Origin: Bacteroidales bacterium | GTDB lineage: Bacteria; Bacteroidota; Bacteroidia; Bacteroidales; F082 | DNA length: 64,000 nucleotides | Direction of reading: 5' to 3' | Assembly: GCA_016281295.1 (NCBI GenBank) | Contig: JAEEII010000207.1 | Coordinates: 29,252-93,251 of the forward strand | In this document: positions 37,656-46,100 of the stretch, in pieces | Layout of the letters: every line of letters begins with the position of its first letter | How positions within the stretch are numbered: position 1 is the stretch's first letter | The notes under the pieces: model-generated | Databases searched by the model: none | What the model saw: only the letters and a program-made list of their open reading frames with translations | What the model was told of the DNA's origin: nothing | Made by a program: the position numbers and the translations under genes

Positions 37656-40600
37656 TTATTTGACAATTAATTTTCCGTTCCAGGTCTGACCCTGTTCGTT
37701 GATGACACGGATGGTGTACACACCAGATGCGTCTGGTGTAGAGACGGTGCATGCACCGTCTCCGCCGTCAAAGGTGTTGCGGCAGATGGTGCGTCCCATC
37801 ACATCAATGATTTCAACGGTGGCGTTGCCCATGTTTTCAGGCAATTCAATCTTCACCTCTTGTCCTTGTCCAACGGGGTTGGGGTAGAAGTTGAGGCTGG
37901 CACTGATCTCGTTGAGACCAGCTCCCTTGGCAGTCATGGTGAAGGGGTTCCTACCCGTTCCAACGACCTCGTCAGTCATCATGGTGAGTTGCTCATTGAC
38001 AGCGTAGCTGGCATCCTGGTATCTCACGCGTAAGTTCAGCGCATCTTCGTCATCACCGTAGACGGTGAGGAAGGCCACGTAGCGATCGATGGGTTCGACA
38101 TATCTGAGAAGGGCGGAGCCGCGGCATTCGCCGTTGTCGGCAAAGGCGGCAAGCTCTACATTCTCGGAGCGGAGCTCGTTGCCGTCAAGTTCAACAACAG
38201 CGATGACATTCATGTTGTTGGGGAATTGTCCGACAACAGGATTCCAGTATTTATTGGCGATGGGTTGGCTGTTGTGGACCGAGGTCTTGGCGTTGACGGG
38301 ATAGGTGAAGCTGTTGGCGCCGCTTGACTGGAGCATATAGCCCACACCGGGTTCGAGTTCCTCGAGGTCACCCCACCATCCGAAGCCTTCATAATAAGTG
38401 GTGAAGCTGAAGTATGATTTGAAGATGTCCTCGTCGGTGGCGGCCAGGTTCACCAAGGCGTCGTTAGTGGCCATGACGGTGTTTTCGATATAACCGACCC
38501 AGTTCCAACCATTGGTGAGGCTGATGGTGTGTTCACTGGGATCAGCGACGATGCCGTTGAGCGAATATTCGCCGTCGGCGTTCACCTTGATCTGGTACAT
38601 GCTCTCGTTGTTGAGGGCTTTGAGTTGCCCAAGCCAGCTGTTACCGCTGTGCATGACGTATGCGTTCTTGCCTTTGATCTGCACGCCGTTGCTGCCGAGG
38701 GCGTTTTCGAGGAGCTGGAGCCCTTGGACACCGTTCATTTCGATATAGGTGGACCACCAGTTCCAACCCGAGGTGAAGCTGAATTCGTGGTCGGTAGTAA
38801 TTAACTCGAAGTTAGCAACAATCTCAACGGCTTCGGTGACAGTGTAAGGCATGGTAACCTCTTCGCCGTTCACCGTCCAGTTGACAAACTCATAGTGGTT
38901 GTTGGCATTGGCGGTTGCGGTGATTTCATCGCCATGGTTATAGGTGCCAGAGCCAGTGACAACACCACCTTCGGCCGGGTTGGCAGTGACGGTGACTTCG
39001 TAGCTCAAAAGCTGGAAGTTGGCGACAATCTCGACATTATCTGTCACCGTATAAGGAGAGGTAATTTCCTCACCGTTCACGGTGAAGTTCACGAATTCGT
39101 AGCCCGTGTTCTCGGTATGAGTGAGATTGATGACATCATTATAATGGTAAGGACCCTCTTCGGTGATGGCGGCGGTGCCGGCGGTGGCATCGGCGGTGAC
39201 AGTCACCGTGTATTCGATCTGGGTGAAGTGGGCTACGTATGTAGCGGTCTCGGTCACCGTGAATTCATAGCTTGTTGCCGTGGAGACCTCCACATCATCT
39301 TTGGTCCAATTATTAAAGGTGTAACCAGCGTTGGCTGTGGCGGTCAAAGTGCAGGTCTGACCGTAGTCAAAGCCGCCGCTGCCGCTCACGGTGCCGCCCT
39401 CAGTCGGGTTGGCTTCAGCGGTGATGACATAATTGTTGAGGCTGAAGTTGGCGACGAGGTTGTGAGCTTCGGTGATGGTGAAGCTATAGTTAGCATTGGT
39501 TGAGACTTGAGTGCCTTCCTCAGTCCAGTTGACGAAGGTGTATCCTTGTTCGGGACTGGCGGTGACAGTGACCTCAGTACCGTACTCAAAGGTACCAGCA
39601 CCATCGACGGTGCCACCATTGGTGGGCTCAGCGGTCACAGTGACTTCGTAGCTTAAAAGCTGGAAGTTGGCTACAATCTCGACATCATCGGTCACGGTAT
39701 AGGGAGAGGTGACCTCAGTGCCATTGACGGTGAAGTTGACGAATTCGTAGCCGGTGTTCTCGGTATGAGTCAAGTTGATGACATCGTTATAGTGGTAGGG
39801 TCCTTCCTCGGTGATGGCGGCGGTGCCTCCTTCAGCCGGGTTAGCGGTAACCGTCACAGTATATTCAATCAGCTCGAAGTGAGCGACCAAGGTCTTGTCG
39901 GCGTCGGCATGGAAGGTAAATTCAGCATCGGTGCTGACTTCTTCCTCACCAACCATCCAATTGACGAAGGCGTAACCGGTGTTCGGGGTAGCGGTGACGG
40001 TAACCTCAGTGTTTTGGAGGTAGGGGTTTTCACCAGTGATGGCAACGGAGCCGCCTTCGACAGGATCAGCCTCGACGTTGATGGTATATTCAGGCGTTTG
40101 TGAGGTGAAGTTCAGCGGGTAGGGGTGTACCGGCGAACCGTAGCCGTTCTCGTTGAAGGTCACATCGGCGGGAGCCACCAGATCAGGAGTCAATTCGGCT
40201 TCTGCGGTGTGGTCGTACAGACGGAAGGAGAATGATTCGTCCGGATCGCCGTAGATCAACAGGGAGAGGATGTAGTGGTCGGAGAAAGGAGGCTTCACTC
40301 CGATGGCCGAGGCGCGGCATTCATCGCCTACGAAGACACCCACTTCGAGGGTGTTGCCGAACTGCTCCACATCGTCGATAAGGATATAGGCGCTCATGGT
40401 CATGTTGTTCTCGCTGTCGCCGGGCGTCGCAGTCCAATAGAGGGTGGAGGAGAACTTGGCGGTGAGCACTCTGTCGGCTTCGGCGGTGAAGGTGAGGGTG
40501 GTCTCCTGGGAGATCACTTCGCCGTTCTCCATCCAGCCGATGAAACGGTAGTTCTCGTTGGCGGTGGCGGTCAGGGTCACGCTTGCTCCGTGGTTATAGG

Positions 40601-42911
40601 TTCCAGCACCCGTCACAGTACCGCCTTCGGCGGGATTGACGTTGACGGTGATGTTGTAGGTGTTCAGGTTGAAGTTGGCTGTCAGGTCTTGGTTGGCGTT
40701 GACGGTGAAGGTGTATTCAGCCTCGGTGCTGACGGTATGGCCGTCGACGCTCCAGTTGAAGAAGGTGTAGCCAGTGTTAGCCGTGGCGGTGACGGTGGCT
40801 TCCTCACCTGTCTCGAAGGTGCCTCCTCCAGTCACTTCGCCTCCCTCAGCGGGGCTGGCGGTCACAGTAACAGTGTACTCTTGGATCACTGAGGTGAAGT
40901 TCAGCACGTAGGGATTCACCGGGTTGCCGTAGCCATCCGCATTATAGGTGATGTTGGCCGGAGCGTTGAGGGTGGTAGGTGTCAGCTCGGTGGCAGTGCT
41001 GTGGTCATAAAGACGGAAGGAATACTCCTCGCCGGGGTCACCGAAGAAGATGATGTTAAGGATGTATTTGTTGTTGAAGGGGAACAACTCACCCACAGCG
41101 CTGCCGCGGCATTCATCACCGCAGAAAACGCCGACTTCCAAAGCATCAGTGAATTGCTCGACACCATCGATCTGGATGATGGCGGTCAACGGGACGTTGT
41201 TCTCATAGTTGCCGCTGACGGGAGTCCAGTAGAGGGTCGACTCGAAGTGAGCGACGAGATTTCTATCCCTCTCAGCATTGAACGAATAAGTGGCATTGGA
41301 GGAGACTTCATCGCCATTGTCCGTCCAGTTGACAAAGACATAGCTGCCCACGGGAGTGGCGGTGAGGACCACATTGTCGTTCTCGTTATAAACGCCGGCT
41401 CCGGTGATGGTACCGCCTGCCTCGGGATCAGCCGTGGCGGTGATGGTATAGGTGGTGGGAGCGTCCTTGATGGTGAAGGAGTGGGGGTCGGAAGCGCCCA
41501 TGACAGGTTGCGTTGACGTGTGTCCCGACTCGTCGGTGGCGGACACATAATACTCCACGGTGGCACCGTAGGTGCATCCGGTGATATATCCAGTGTATTC
41601 ATCGTCTTTGGTGGTGGCGGTCATCGGAGAAGTCTGCCACTCGCCGCCGTTGATGCGGTAATAAACCACGGTCTGGGCGGGGATCAGGCTCTTGCCGCTG
41701 TAGGGGATGAAGGTGCTGGTCACAGCGTAGGAATCTTGCAATTCCTGCTCACCGTGAATCACGTTGCGGTGGTCGACAAAGAGCATCTCGAAGTCCATGA
41801 CGCCACGGGTGCGGCAGTGCAGGGCATCCGTGTTCTGCCAGGCATAGCTGGAGTTGCTGGCGACACCGATAACGGTATAGCCAGGCATAGCCTCGCGATA
41901 CACTGCCAAGGCATTGTTGTTATAAGTGGTGTTGCTTCCCAACGGCACGAACACGCGATTGTTGAGAATCAAGCTGTTGGTATAAGGAGCCAGGGTAGCG
42001 TTTTGCGAGGATGAGAACTCGTTGACCCGGTACACTTTGTAAGGATAACCCCAGCAGCAATTGGTGTTTTCAAAATAGTTGGCGATATCTTCGTAGTTTT
42101 GATAACGGCTGTCGGTCTCTGGCATCTTGGCGATGAGGATCTTGTCCGGCGCAAGCAGCTTGCCCCAGCAGTCGATGTGAGCGATGTAAAGGCCTTGCGG
42201 GTCATCGGTGATCAGGTAGTTGTCGATGCCGAGATAGTCGTTCATACGTTGTTTGATGGTGTTCTCGTCAATGTTGGAGTATTGAGCACTCTCAGTGACC
42301 ACGAGGTCATCCGACATGCCGAAGCCACGACCGTCTTGCATCATGTTGCCTCCGGTGTGGGTGACATCCATGCCGTACCACGGGATGTTGAAATAGTTTT
42401 CAGCCAATGACACAGGAGCGATGTCGTCGCTTTCACGCTCGCGGTTGTAACGGAAGTCCACAATGGCAGGCGACTTGTTGACAAAGATGTACCATGGGCA
42501 GTAGTCACGAACCCAGTAGGAGTCAGTGCTGATAGTGACAAACTCGCAGTTGTCCATGTTCACACCTGCGTTGTTGTAGGCGTTTCTCGCAGCGGAGAGG
42601 CTGCTGGATGAAACTAAAGTGATGACTTTGCATTCCTCAGCCAACGTCTTGATGAAGCTGGTGGGAACGCCAAGAGGATAACGCACCATGACGGCCTGCA
42701 TGGGTTCGAATTCACCAGGAAAACGAACGGTGCCGGTAGGCGCGGCGGTGGCGGTAAAGTTAGTTAAACGGTTGTTGAGTCCTGCTTCCATCTCTTCTTG
42801 GGAGAGATAGTGCAGTTGTCTCCAATCAGGCTTGTTAGTTTCCTGGGCAAATGATCCCAAACCTACCACGACTGATAGGAGAAGCAGAAGTTGTAAACGT
42901 AAATACTTCAT
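37656..42911 (-). CDS. PPAD-like peptidylarginine deiminase with InlB repeats and T9SS domain
   Basis: The 1751-residue protein has a signal peptide (1-23) and a Porphyromonas-type peptidylarginine deiminase domain (about 60-400). Against P. gingivalis PPAD the active site is complete. Asp136 (YWVRDYCPW) matches D130, His245 and Asp247 (AHIDCWGK) match H236/D238, Asn312 (TNSLIL) matches N297, and Cys366 (ALHCRTRG) matches C351. Arg157 and Arg159 (YNRERESDD) match the Arg152/Arg154 pair that binds the peptide C-terminal carboxylate, which agmatine deiminases lack. An Ig-like domain follows, as in PPAD. Then come about nine InlB-type repeats, two large GDECR(G/A)SA units, two GWNW units, a GECRG unit and a sorting domain. 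PPAD is about 556 residues, so this one is greatly enlarged. Predicted reaction: C-terminal arginine to citrulline at the cell surface. First gene of its unit, with a strong promoter. Confidence 0.88.
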   Translation of the reverse strand: MKYLRLQLLLLLSVVVGLGSFAQETNKPDWRQLHYLSQEEMEAGLNNRLTNFTATAAPTGTVRFPGEFEPMQAVMVRYPLGVPTSFIKTLAEECKVITLVSSSSLSAARNAYNNAGVNMDNCEFVTISTDSYWVRDYCPWYIFVNKSPAIVDFRYNRERESDDIAPVSLAENYFNIPWYGMDVTHTGGNMMQDGRGFGMSDDLVVTESAQYSNIDENTIKQRMNDYLGIDNYLITDDPQGLYIAHIDCWGKLLAPDKILIAKMPETDSRYQNYEDIANYFENTNCCWGYPYKVYRVNEFSSSQNATLAPYTNSLILNNRVFVPLGSNTTYNNNALAVYREAMPGYTVIGVASNSSYAWQNTDALHCRTRGVMDFEMLFVDHRNVIHGEQELQDSYAVTSTFIPYSGKSLIPAQTVVYYRINGGEWQTSPMTATTKDDEYTGYITGCTYGATVEYYVSATDESGHTSTQPVMGASDPHSFTIKDAPTTYTITATADPEAGGTITGAGVYNENDNVVLTATPVGSYVFVNWTDNGDEVSSNATYSFNAERDRNLVAHFESTLYWTPVSGNYENNVPLTAIIQIDGVEQFTDALEVGVFCGDECRGSAVGELFPFNNKYILNIIFFGDPGEEYSFRLYDHSTATELTPTTLNAPANITYNADGYGNPVNPYVLNFTSVIQEYTVTVTASPAEGGEVTGGGTFETGEEATVTATANTGYTFFNWSVDGHTVSTEAEYTFTVNANQDLTANFNLNTYNITVNVNPAEGGTVTGAGTYNHGASVTLTATANENYRFIGWMENGEVISQETTLTFTAEADRVLTAKFSSTLYWTATPGDSENNMTMSAYILIDDVEQFGNTLEVGVFVGDECRASAIGVKPPFSDHYILSLLIYGDPDESFSFRLYDHTAEAELTPDLVAPADVTFNENGYGSPVHPYPLNFTSQTPEYTINVEADPVEGGSVAITGENPYLQNTEVTVTATPNTGYAFVNWMVGEEEVSTDAEFTFHADADKTLVAHFELIEYTVTVTANPAEGGTAAITEEGPYHYNDVINLTHTENTGYEFVNFTVNGTEVTSPYTVTDDVEIVANFQLLSYEVTVTAEPTNGGTVDGAGTFEYGTEVTVTASPEQGYTFVNWTEEGTQVSTNANYSFTITEAHNLVANFSLNNYVITAEANPTEGGTVSGSGGFDYGQTCTLTATANAGYTFNNWTKDDVEVSTATSYEFTVTETATYVAHFTQIEYTVTVTADATAGTAAITEEGPYHYNDVINLTHTENTGYEFVNFTVNGEEITSPYTVTDNVEIVANFQLLSYEVTVTANPAEGGVVTGSGTYNHGDEITATANANNHYEFVNWTVNGEEVTMPYTVTEAVEIVANFELITTDHEFSFTSGWNWWSTYIEMNGVQGLQLLENALGSNGVQIKGKNAYVMHSGNSWLGQLKALNNESMYQIKVNADGEYSLNGIVADPSEHTISLTNGWNWVGYIENTVMATNDALVNLAATDEDIFKSYFSFTTYYEGFGWWGDLEELEPGVGYMLQSSGANSFTYPVNAKTSVHNSQPIANKYWNPVVGQFPNNMNVIAVVELDGNELRSENVELAAFADNGECRGSALLRYVEPIDRYVAFLTVYGDDEDALNLRVRYQDASYAVNEQLTMMTDEVVGTGRNPFTMTAKGAGLNEISASLNFYPNPVGQGQEVKIELPENMGNATVEIIDVMGRTICRNTFDGGDGACTVSTPDASGVYTIRVINEQGQTWNGKLIVK
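37738..37765. repeat. GTAGAGACG palindrome inside PPAD-like sorting-domain code
   Basis: The arms GAGACGGTGC and GCACCGTCTC around a central AT form a perfect 22-bp palindrome (37741-37762); 12 of 14 pairs hold over the 28-bp element. It encodes GDGACTVST just before GVYTIRV. Confidence 0.85.
39001..39224 (-). repeat. internal duplication in PPAD-like gene, copy 1
   Basis: This 224-bp stretch encodes an unusual InlB-type repeat with AITEEGPYHYNDVINLTHTE and GYEFVNFTVNG. It closely matches 39650-39877 in the same gene. Confidence 0.75.
39650..39877 (-). repeat. internal duplication in PPAD-like gene, copy 2
   Basis: Near-identical to 39001-39224, with the same AITEEGPYHYNDVINLTHTE core. The copies are about 650 bp apart, separated by two ordinary repeats. 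Confidence 0.75.
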
Positions 42912-42973
42912 AATTAAACAATTATATAAAAAAATTTATTGTGTTGTCCTATTTATCCAAAATTAAAAACTCG

Positions 42974-43003
42974 CAAAGTTACTCATACCTCTTTAATAAT
43001 CAA
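42974..43003 (-). promoter_or_regulatory. promoter of the PPAD-like / Kgp-like unit
   Basis: On the minus strand TTG (43003-43001), a 19-bp spacer and TAACTTTG (42981-42974) give the textbook Bacteroidetes promoter. The leader to the ATG at 42911 is about 55 nt and AT-rich. It lies between the upstream terminator and the PPAD-like gene. Confidence 0.7.
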
Positions 43004-43043
43004 GTATTTTGTATAGGTTTTTTTCAACTTTATTATCAACAAA

Positions 43044-43082
43044 CAAAAAAAAGTGGATTGCAGTCGAAACCGCAATCCACTT
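43044..43082 (-). terminator. terminator ending the large upstream operon
   Basis: Eleven-bp perfect arms (43051-43061 and 43072-43082, AAGTGGATTGC and its complement) enclose a ten-base loop. On the minus strand the second arm runs into eight or more T. It sits 30 nt after the stop of gene 43112-47620. Confidence 0.88.
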
Positions 43083-43111
43083 GTAGGGATAAAGAACAGT
43101 CTGTGGATCGT

Positions 43112-46100
43112 TTACTTCGCGTTAGAAGGGAAGATAAGGGTCTTTGTTTCAGTGCTGTTGGAGAGATACAGATATCCTATGCCTGGTCTCAGCTGATCCA
43201 AAGCTCCCGACCAGTGTCCCTCGGAGAAATCAGAGAAACTATCCTGCGTCTTGATCATGTCGCCATCGGCAGGTGTGAAGTTGCTGAATGCCTCCTCAAG
43301 ACTAATGGGTTGCTGGCCAGGGAATCCAATCCAGTTCCAGCCGTTCTTGATGGTGAGGGGATGATCAGCGGGATTGGCAGGGGTTCCTGTCAGTTCCGTG
43401 TTGATGGGCTCTGAGATCAGGATGAGGTAGTTGTTCCCTGTGCTGATGCTTTCCAGACTTCCTGACCAGTTGCCTCCGGATTGGCTCACAAAATGGTCTT
43501 TCGACTTAATCATGCTGGCCGATGTCCCTAACAGCTCTTCGAGTGTGGTCAGGCCTTCGCTGCCGTTCAACTCGATGTAAGTGGACCACCAGATCCATCC
43601 GGCATTCAGGTTTAGAGTTTGGGTGGCGGTGACGGGCTGTTCACTAGCGGTGAAGTTCAGAACAATCGGGTTGAAGATGCTGCCATAGCCGTCCTCACTG
43701 AAACTTAACGTCGTGGAGCAGGTTAGCTCAATTTCCATATCCATCTCATGGTCATAGAGCTTGAAACTGATTATATCACCGCTGTTTCCGTGTACGATCA
43801 GTGGGAGGATATAGCGGTTGACAGGAGGACAGTACATCGGTAAATTGGCACCACGGCATTCATCGCCGCAGAAGGCTCCGATTTCCAAACTCTCCGTGAA
43901 CTGCTCTTCGCCCTCAATCTGGATGATTGCCATAACAGTCATGTTGGATGGGTAAGCGCTTTCATCGAAAGTGTAGTAATTACTTGCTGTTACTTCGCCG
44001 CTGAGAGTCACTTCTGCCGTGGTTTCTCCCGACTGTATTCTCAGCGTCTCATTGTTGTACTCTCCCGCGTCGAGATTGGCTTTCAAACGGACATAGATGT
44101 TTGTGGAGACTGTGTTCGATGCGGAAAGGGTCAGGCTGTTGCTGTAAGAACCAGCCGCTGTTTGGCTGACCTCGTAATGGGTAGGAGCGGTGATGACGAA
44201 ATCATCGCTTCCAGCGGCAACCATGTTGAAGGACTGTGCCTCTGAGGGGCCTTCGCCTTTGACGTAGGTGAATCCTGAGATTGTGGTGGTGGACAGGTTG
44301 ATGGCGGCAGTGCTGGTGGGAGCAGCCATAGTGAACTGAATCTGGTTGTTGTAAGTGATGCGGCTGACACCAGAATAGCCTGCCAGTGCGGTGGCATCAG
44401 TGGGATCCATGTCGATGTCGTCCTTGTTGACTTTGATGGCTCTTCTCGCCCCGGTGGAGTAGGTGTAGCATTTAGGGGCGTCGGCGGCTGATTCAACAGC
44501 GGTGTTGCTGTTGTCATCCACACAGAGTAGCAGGTTGCTGGTACCATCGTAGGTGAAGGGCACATCCAATTGGATGGTGAACCATCCTGAGGCGGGGAAG
44601 CTTACCGTTCCGCTGAACACTTTGTCGGAAGCGGAGACGGCCTCCCAATCGGTGTTGTTATCGAAAGTACTTTTTGAAGTGTGCTTCAGGTAGATGTCAA
44701 GGTTTCTATCGGCAGTATTGACGGAATTCTTGAAGCCGATGGCAGCGATGGTGCCGGCATTGCCCATCTCCGCTGCGGTATAGATTTGCTCTGACAAGTT
44801 GTATTTGTAATAGGCGTATGTGGGAAGCACGTTGCCATTGTTGGTGCTGGTGCCGCTGCCGATAGTGATGTCCTCACCTTGCGGAACGTTGAACAGGGCG
44901 ACCACGGTGACATCGTAAGCTGGCATGTTGAATTGTCTGCCAATGACGGGGACGGTGGTGCTGGCATCGCCAGTCTTGTGGACAATCAGGGCTTGCAGGG
45001 TGTATCCTGTCTCAGGGGTGATGGCCACGGTGATGGTAGTTCCTTCAAGAGCGCAGACAGGGTCGGCGCTGACTTCGCCGTGCTCTGTGGCGGCCACGGT
45101 GACGTTGTAGCCTTGGAGGATGACTGCCTCGACGGTGACATCGCTGTCGGGCATCACAAACTGGTTGTTCACCACAGGGATGGTGGCTTTGTCCTCAGAG
45201 GTCACAATCCATTCCGAGAAGCAGTAGCCAGATTCCAAGGTGACGGAGAGTGTGATGGTGTCACCCACAAAGGCGGTCGTCGGACTCACGGTCACAGTGC
45301 CATGCTCCACGGTGGGGCAGATGATGGCGTGCTCTTCCAATTCGGTGAATTCGGCGGTATAAGAGGCGTCAGTGGTAACCGTGAAGGTGTAGGTGGAATT
45401 GGGGCTGGCGTAGCTGCTGCCTTTGCGCCAGTGTGAGAACTCAAAACCGTGGTTGGCCTTGGCGGTCAGCGTGCATTGCGTTCCTTTGTAGTAGGTGCCT
45501 GCACCCGTCACGGTGCCACCTTGCTCTGGGCTGGCGTTAGCTTGGATGAGGTGTTCCTCGCCAGAGATCTCGACGGTGGCGATATAGGGTTGACGTTGGT
45601 TGCGGGTGACCACAATCATGGCCGTGCCAGTGGCGGTCTGTGCTGTGATAGGCACGTCCACAGTGCCGCTTGAAGGCACTTGTGACACGCCAATGATCTC
45701 GTTGTTAACGGTGATGGCTACATACGATTTAGCATCAGCATTGACCGTGAATGTGGTGGCTCCCATGGGCAGGATGGAGGCATGGCTCACATTGTTGGCG
45801 GCAGGCACTTTCAGATAGGGCATCACCGAGCCATCGCCAAAGCATTGGTAAGCTCTCCAATAGTACTCGTCAGTAACGCTGCCGCTGTAGTTCTTGGCAT
45901 GTGCGTATGAAACAGCCACGTTGCCAATGAAAGGCACGGAATTCAAGGTGTTGAAGCCTGTGTCATCAAACATAGCATCATAACAACCTTTGCTGGTACC
46001 TGACAGGGTAGGGTTGTTAGTGCCTTGTACAGCGGCAAAAGCTCCTACTCCGAAATAAAAGTCCTCGAACCAATAAGACTCTGGAACGGAACCGATGTAG

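Noticed and set aside
38800..41450. Regular DNA repeats that could suggest a CRISPR array
   Set aside because: The period is about 200-240 bp, in frame, and encodes divergent InlB-type protein repeats; there are no constant short repeats with unique spacers and no cas genes.
43040..43115. Frameshift or premature stop as the cause of the missing sorting domain in gene 43112-47620
   Set aside because: No sorting-domain-like residues are readable in any frame after the stop, and a complete terminator follows within 30 nt.
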